The notes under the pieces: model-generated | The model's database searches: none | Seen by the model: the letters and a program-made list of their open reading frames with translations, nothing else | Told to the model about the DNA's origin: nothing | In this document: positions 33,750-37,929 of the stretch, in pieces | Position numbering within the stretch: the stretch's first letter is position 1 | Layout of the letters: each line of letters begins with the position of its first letter | Made by a program: the position numbers and the translations under genes | Origin: Nitrospinaceae bacterium | Lineage (GTDB): Bacteria; Nitrospinota; Nitrospinia; Nitrospinales; VA-1 | Direction: 5' to 3' | DNA length: 37,929 nucleotides | Assembly: GCA_029261695.1 (NCBI GenBank) | Contig: JAJDAV010000063.1 | Location: 1 to 37,929, forward strand

Positions 33750-34912
33750 TGATTTGTTTTTCTTTTTATAAAGGTAGGCAAAAGTTTTTGATACGCTTCT
33801 TTAAAAACATGTAGAAACTTTTCGACTTCATTCATTGTGTTATGCCGTGAGAAAGAAACTCTCAAGCTGCATCGTGCTTGCTCTTCTGTCAAACCCATAC
33901 CAATAAGTATTTTTGAAGGTTCCTTAGAATGCGCGCTACAAGCACTTCCCATACCCACATAAATTTCTTCTCCTTCTAAATGGTGCAACATGACCTCTCC
34001 TTCCACTGGGGGAAAACTAAAGTTCACAATAGCTGGAGATTGATGATCATTTAATGGCGAATTAATTACGATGGGTATCTCTAATTTTTTCAATCCATCA
34101 ACCAAAGATTTTTGAAGTTGCTGAATTATTTTTTGTGCTTCTTCTTGGTGTTCGATTGCTAATTTGATGGACTCAGCTAATGCCATTATTAGTGGAACCG
34201 GAAGGGTCCCTGCTCTGGCACCATATTGTTGTTTCCCTCCATGCAATTGCGGATTCAATTTTAATCGCGAATCATAGATCAACAAACCAATACCTTTGGG
34301 TCCATTAAACTTATGTGCCGACAATGAGTAACCCGCCAAACCTGACCACATAAATTTATCGAGTTTAACTTTCCCAATAGCCTGCACACCATCAAGAAAC
34401 AAGCGTGTCTGTGGAGCCTCTGTTTTCATTCTAGAAATCAGGGCAACCGGATCGTTAATTGTTCCAAGTTCATTATTTACATGGGAAAGGCAAAGAAGCC
34501 TGATTCGCTTTTCTTTAAGGATTGAAAGGCAAGAAAGATCAAGTCGTCCTTCATTATTAAATTTCAACAAAGAAATCGGTTCATTGCCAAAAGGTTTAAA
34601 TGATTGCAAGGTTTCACTAACACTTGGATGCTCTAAACCAAGATAAGCCGTTTTTTTATCAGGAAAACAAAGGCCCTTGATAAAAAGATTGTTAGATTCT
34701 GTCCCACCACTTGTAAAAATCAAATTATGAGAAGCTGGAATTCCTAAAGCAGTAGTTATCGTTTCTGTGGCTTCTTCAATTTTCTTTTTTGCATCCAATC
34801 CTATTCTATAGACCGCCCCGCTATTCGCAAATTGATCGCGCATATGATTCTGTAAGGAGGAAATGATTTGGGGGGCCATTGGGGTGGTAGCTGCATTATC
34901 CAGGTAAATCAT
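33746..34912 (-). CDS. cysteine desulfurase (NifS/IscS family)
   Basis: This 388-residue PLP enzyme takes sulfur from cysteine. Recognised features are the N-terminal IYLDNAATTPM, H95 (LEHPSV), D174 in LFLDGVQAIG, and the PLP lysine K201 in SLSAHKFNGPKGIGLL. The persulfide-forming C325 lies in MGSACSAHSKEPSKIL. Its close overlap with thiI makes delivery of sulfur to ThiI for tRNA s4U the likely role, like NifZ of Bacillus. AGGGG precedes ATG 34912. Confidence 0.95.
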   Translation of the reverse strand: MIYLDNAATTPMAPQIISSLQNHMRDQFANSGAVYRIGLDAKKKIEEATETITTALGIPASHNLIFTSGGTESNNLFIKGLCFPDKKTAYLGLEHPSVSETLQSFKPFGNEPISLLKFNNEGRLDLSCLSILKEKRIRLLCLSHVNNELGTINDPVALISRMKTEAPQTRLFLDGVQAIGKVKLDKFMWSGLAGYSLSAHKFNGPKGIGLLIYDSRLKLNPQLHGGKQQYGARAGTLPVPLIMALAESIKLAIEHQEEAQKIIQQLQKSLVDGLKKLEIPIVINSPLNDHQSPAIVNFSFPPVEGEVMLHHLEGEEIYVGMGSACSAHSKEPSKILIGMGLTEEQARCSLRVSFSRHNTMNEVEKFLHVFKEAYQKLLPTFIKRKTNQ

Positions 34913-34926
34913 GGCAAGTGCCCCTT

Positions 34927-35481
34927 TCAGACCTCGTAGGGTGGCATCAAATTCTGTTCGACGCCCAACTGATCCATTATTCTTGCCACAACAAAATCTA
35001 CCAAGCTTTCTACTGAGTTTTGACCTTGATAAAAACCCGGGGATGCAGGAAGAATAAGAGCACCTGCTTGATCCAATGAAAGAAGATTTTTTAAATGAAT
35101 AGTACTTAATGGAGCCTCTCTAGGGACCACTATCAATTTACGCTTTTCTTTAAGCATGACATCTGCCACTCGCTCTATCAGGTTGGTGGAAACACCCGCC
35201 GAAATCCTTCCTATTGTTCCCATGCTTGCAGGCACGATGGCCATACCATCAACCCTAAAAGAGCCACTAGCGATTGAAGTGTTGATCCTTGTCGTTTTAT
35301 GGAGAATTACATTTTCGCCCTTAAAATATGAGGGCTTTAAACCTAATTCAATATTCAATAACTCTGCCCCTCGCTCGGAAACGATTACATGGACTTCGGA
35401 TTGAGTTTTCAAACAATCGAATAATCTTTTTCCATAGCAAACACCACTCGCACCGGTGATAGCGATAACAAAACGTTTCAT
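34927..35481 (-). CDS. ubiX: flavin prenyltransferase UbiX
   Basis: This 184-residue flavoprotein makes prenylated FMN, the cofactor of UbiD-type decarboxylases. The start KRFVIAITGASGVCYGKRLFDCLK, the region VPASMGTIGRISAGVSTNLIERVADVMLKEKRKLIVVPREAPLSTIHLKNLLSL and PASPGFYQ are diagnostic. A ubiD gene is not in the window. The ATG overlaps the tmk stop by 4 bases, so they are translationally coupled. Confidence 0.95.
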   Translation of the reverse strand: MKRFVIAITGASGVCYGKRLFDCLKTQSEVHVIVSERGAELLNIELGLKPSYFKGENVILHKTTRINTSIASGSFRVDGMAIVPASMGTIGRISAGVSTNLIERVADVMLKEKRKLIVVPREAPLSTIHLKNLLSLDQAGALILPASPGFYQGQNSVESLVDFVVARIMDQLGVEQNLMPPYEV

Positions 35482-36086
35482 AATTTCAATTCAAAAAGGT
35501 CCTGAACTTCGCGTAGTACTTGTTCATGAACTTTCTCTAAAGATGCATCACTGGATATGAACCGAATATTTGGGCCATCAAAGCTTTTAAAAATACCTTG
35601 CACATCCATTAAATAATCCTGTTTTTCAAAAGCACTTTTACCCTCCCTGGAGGATTCAATCCTTTCCAGACTTTTTTCAGGAGAGTTATGAAAAATTAAA
35701 ACCCTATCGGGTTGCGGAGCAAACTTTTCATTATCTTTTCTTATTTTTTCTGGGTCGAACCCTAATGCCCCCTGATAGGCGGCTGTCGAAAAATAATAAC
35801 GGTCCATCAACACCACTTTACCAGCATTCAATGCAGGGTTAATATTAAGCTCTACATCTTGTTTCCTGTCATTAATAAACCATGCCAACTCTTCTTCTGG
35901 ACTGACGCCATTTCTCCCCTCTGTCAGAAGACGGCGAATTTTCATCCCCCATTCCCCTCGAGTAGGTTCGGCCAGGGAGATATTGGCTATCCCTTTTTTA
36001 CTTAGTAATTCGGCCAACATTTTGCACTGGGTACTTTTACCTGTACCATCAATCCCTTCAAAAACTATCAATATTCCGTGGCTCAA
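35478..36086 (-). CDS. tmk: thymidylate kinase
   Basis: This 202-residue kinase phosphorylates dTMP to dTDP. It has the P-loop FEGIDGTGKSTQ (residues 9-20), the DRYYFSTAAYQGA substrate block and the lid region SSREGKSAFEKQDYL. The start is TTG 36086, supported by GGAG about 9 bases upstream; no ATG is available in frame. It is the first gene of the tmk-ubiX-desulfurase-thiI operon, whose upstream region carries two terminators from the chemoreceptor gene. Confidence 0.95.
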   Translation of the reverse strand: MSHGILIVFEGIDGTGKSTQCKMLAELLSKKGIANISLAEPTRGEWGMKIRRLLTEGRNGVSPEEELAWFINDRKQDVELNINPALNAGKVVLMDRYYFSTAAYQGALGFDPEKIRKDNEKFAPQPDRVLIFHNSPEKSLERIESSREGKSAFEKQDYLMDVQGIFKSFDGPNIRFISSDASLEKVHEQVLREVQDLFELKL

Positions 36087-36142
36087 TTAAAATGACTCCA
36101 GAGAAAAAATTATTCCTAAATATTTTTGGGACCAATTAAAAA

Positions 36143-36223
36143 TCAAAAAAAAACGAACCCCCAAATCTTCCTATTTTGGAGACAGATTTTATATCTCACA
36201 TTATAAAAGGAAATTGGGGGTTT
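36143..36223 (-). terminator. second minus-strand terminator or small hairpin RNA
   Basis: The minus-strand sequence AAACCCCCAA... (from 36223) pairs with TTGGGGGTT (near 36164-36156), with further pairing of TTCC-type bases inside. It is followed by CGTTTTTTTTTGATTTTT (36155-36138), a strong T-run. It can be a second terminator behind the chemoreceptor, or the body of a small RNA: TTGATA (36257-36252), 17 bases, TAAATT (36234-36229) lie directly upstream. Both readings are possible. Confidence 0.55.
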
Positions 36224-36282
36224 AATGTAATTTATGGGATGCAGCCAAAAATATCAAGTTGAATAAAAAGGGGGTAGAAAAC

Positions 36283-36312
36283 AAAAAACCCCCTGTTCAA
36301 AAGAACAGAGGG
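36283..36312 (-). terminator. intrinsic terminator of the chemoreceptor gene
   Basis: On the minus strand, CCCTCTGTTC (36312-36303) pairs with GAACAGGGGG (36298-36289) over 10 bp, including one G-U. The loop is TTTT and the next bases are TTTTTTGTTTT. It lies just after the stop codon of the chemoreceptor gene. Confidence 0.92.
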
Positions 36313-36327
36313 CTTTCTAATGTCTTT

Positions 36328-37929
36328 TTAAATTTTGAACCTATCTACAAGGCCCTGGAGATCTGAAGCGAGTTTTGAAAGCTCGTTCGCGGCATCCCGT
36401 GTCTGGCTGGAACCTTGTGTTGTTTCTTCAGCTGCTGATGAAACACCCGAGATGTTTTGCGCAATTTCAGAGACACCCCTGGCGGCTTCTGAAACATTAC
36501 GTGTCATCTCACTGGTTGTTGCACTTTGCTCTTCAACAGCACTGGCAATGGTGTTCGAAATATCATTAATTTTATTAATGATTTCACTGATTTCACCAAT
36601 GGCATCAACCGCATTTCCAGTATCAGCCTGAATGGTCTGCACCTTACTGCTGATCTCTTCGGTTGCTTTTGCCGTCTGATTTGCCAGTTCTTTAACTTCA
36701 TTCGCCACAACCGCAAAACCTTTCCCCGCTTCTCCTGCCCGGGCAGCTTCAATAGTTGCATTCAAAGCCAACAGGTTGGTTTGTTCGGCGATGGAGGTAA
36801 TCACTTTAACCACTTCACCGATTTCCTTGGAACTTTCACCCAAGGTGCTAATGGTTTCATTTGTGCGCCTTGCAACCTCTACAGCTTCCGTTGAAATTTT
36901 TGCAGCTTGTGAAGAGTTCTCCGAAATTTCCCGGATACTGGCTCCCATCTCTTCAGAACCCGTGGCCACCGTCTGCACATTAGTCCCGACTTCATCACTT
37001 GCTGTTGCAACCACTCCTGCCTGCGCAGAAGTCTCTTCAGCATTGGCAGACATTGTTGTACTGGTAGCAGTAAGCTCTTCAGCAGCAGCACTAACGGATT
37101 CAGCATTCTGGCCAATCTCACCAATGTCATTACGCAAACTGGTAAGAAACTTTGCCAGGCTTTCACCCATTTGACCGATTGCATCTGAACCTGAAACCGG
37201 GATTTGCTTAGTCAAGTCACCCTCGGCCGCAGAGTTTACCACCTCAAGCATGGAATTAACTTTATCTTGCAATATTTTAGCTTCTTGTTGTTCCTTTTCA
37301 GAGATTTCTTTATCTCTTGCAGCTTTTTCCTCAACAGACTTTCTTTCAAGCTCAGCCTGCTCCATCCGAAGAGTTTCCTGCTCTTTGGCTGCCTGCTCTT
37401 TTTCCTGTTCGGCAACCACTCTCTCAGTAATAATCTCCCAAGAAAGCATTGGCCCAAGGTAATTGCGGTCTTGGTCCATCACGGCACTGACATCCAACTG
37501 AACTGTTTCTGGTCCCAATTGAATATCAGTTTTGACAGGTAGGTTTTGAGGATTGGAAACAATTTTTCTTTGATGACTTGGGTCTTTATGAAAAATATCA
37601 ATGGATTGACCGATAATTTCGTTAGCTCTAATCGGAAGGTACTGCTCCAATCTCTTAAGAATTTTCATCGACTCAGGATTCATGTATTGAACTATCAGGT
37701 CGGTTCCGGCAAACAATGTACCCTTCGGCGTATTTTCCATCATCGAAACAATTTTTGCCGTTTCGGTTTCTGTTTTCTTTTGAGCCTTAAGGAAAAACGA
37801 AATACCCGCAACCATTAAGACTACTAGAATTACAACAAAAACGGATATACCAATGACCTTGTTTAGCATTGATCCATTGCTGGCTAATTGTGTGCTTATA
37901 GGAGAAATTACTTCAAGAACCCCTCGAAC
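36328..37929 (-). CDS. methyl-accepting chemotaxis protein, N-terminus beyond the window
   Basis: The visible part has a transmembrane helix ([21 protein letters not shown]), a PAS-like domain (about 110 residues), an acidic coiled coil, and the kinase-control hairpin. The hairpin tip [35 protein letters not shown] is intact, so CheA/CheW coupling is expected. A first ATG is at 37869, but the frame stays open through the window edge. The extra 20 codons encode [20 protein letters not shown], which reads like the end of a periplasmic domain before a second helix. I therefore annotate it as partial at its 5' end. It may sense through a periplasmic domain and PAS; the ligand is unknown. It has its own terminator and is not clearly linked to tmk. 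Confidence 0.92.
   Translation of the reverse strand, partial: VRGVLEVISPISTQLASNGSMLNKVIGISVFVVILVVLMVAGISFFLKAQKKTETETAKIVSMMENTPKGTLFAGTDLIVQYMNPESMKILKRLEQYLPIRANEIIGQSIDIFHKDPSHQRKIVSNPQNLPVKTDIQLGPETVQLDVSAVMDQDRNYLGPMLSWEIITERVVAEQEKEQAAKEQETLRMEQAELERKSVEEKAARDKEISEKEQQEAKILQDKVNSMLEVVNSAAEGDLTKQIPVSGSDAIGQMGESLAKFLTSLRNDIGEIGQNAESVSAAAEELTATSTTMSANAEETSAQAGVVATASDEVGTNVQTVATGSEEMGASIREISENSSQAAKISTEAVEVARRTNETISTLGESSKEIGEVVKVITSIAEQTNLLALNATIEAARAGEAGKGFAVVANEVKELANQTAKATEEISSKVQTIQADTGNAVDAIGEISEIINKINDISNTIASAVEEQSATTSEMTRNVSEAARGVSEIAQNISGVSSAAEETTQGSSQTRDAANELSKLASDLQGLVDRFKI

Noticed and set aside
36776-37174. Plus-strand open frame opposite the chemoreceptor
   Set aside because: Repetitive Ala/Ser/Val composition mirrors the coiled-coil codons of the chemoreceptor on the other strand.

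Overview
This 37.9 kb window is an AT-rich chromosomal stretch from a Gram-negative, outer-membrane-bearing bacterium. Evidence for the envelope type is a TonB-dependent receptor, an outer-membrane porin-cytochrome, lipoproteins with signal peptidase II, and a WaaE-like LPS glycosyltransferase. LL-diaminopimelate aminotransferase, adenosylcobamide genes, monohaem cytochromes and FG-GAP/EF-hand-type secreted proteins suggest a Nitrospinota-like or neighbouring deltaproteobacterium-like lineage. That assignment is from memory of gene style, not from a search, and is only moderately likely. There are no insertion sequences, phage genes or CRISPR arrays, so this looks like core and near-core chromosome.

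Region 1 (1-6125): an autonomous initiator tRNA-fMet unit with its own promoter and terminator. It is followed by a four-gene signalling locus: TonB-dependent receptor, YfiR-family periplasmic protein, CHASE8-type hybrid histidine kinase, and HD-GYP response regulator. The parts resemble a periplasm-to-c-di-GMP pathway in which a YfiR-like protein controls a two-component system instead of a YfiN-like cyclase.

Region 2 (6243-10259): a convergent seven-repeat FG-GAP lipoprotein, then a complex intergenic control region. That region holds a consensus-like promoter, a 16/19 Fur box, and a 10-codon leader ORF with a good ribosome-binding site. The leader ORF lies inside the 5' arm and loop of a very strong intrinsic terminator. 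The gene downstream is a monohaem cytochrome fused to a predicted beta-barrel, with the architecture of the Cyc2 iron oxidase. This control region plus cytochrome-porin is the most interesting part of the window. A secreted beta-gamma-crystallin-like protein follows.

Region 3 (10307-15103): small transporters (SemiSWEET, YdcZ), an unknown acidic protein, NADP-type glutamate dehydrogenase, YajQ, a DJ-1-like protein without the nucleophilic cysteine, a cold-shock protein, an ABM-domain protein and a small unknown protein.

Region 4 (14774-21087, minus strand): an M50 protease, trpS, ileS, lspA and small-protein operon with tight spacing, and an LPS-core-type glycosyltransferase, separated by a GC-rich palindromic repeat.

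Region 5 (21431-32571, plus strand): an acidic membrane-anchored protein with a MinD/FlhG-like ATPase, then a CCA-adding-type enzyme, an esterase, cobQ, cobD, a nine-repeat Ca-binding-type protein, a lipoprotein cytochrome c, cobT, dapL (own promoter) and folK. This joins cobamide assembly with lysine/peptidoglycan and folate genes.

Region 6 (32562-37929, minus strand): tmk, ubiX, cysteine desulfurase and thiI with 4-bp start/stop overlaps, preceded by two tandem minus-strand terminators and a chemoreceptor gene whose frame runs off the right edge of the window.
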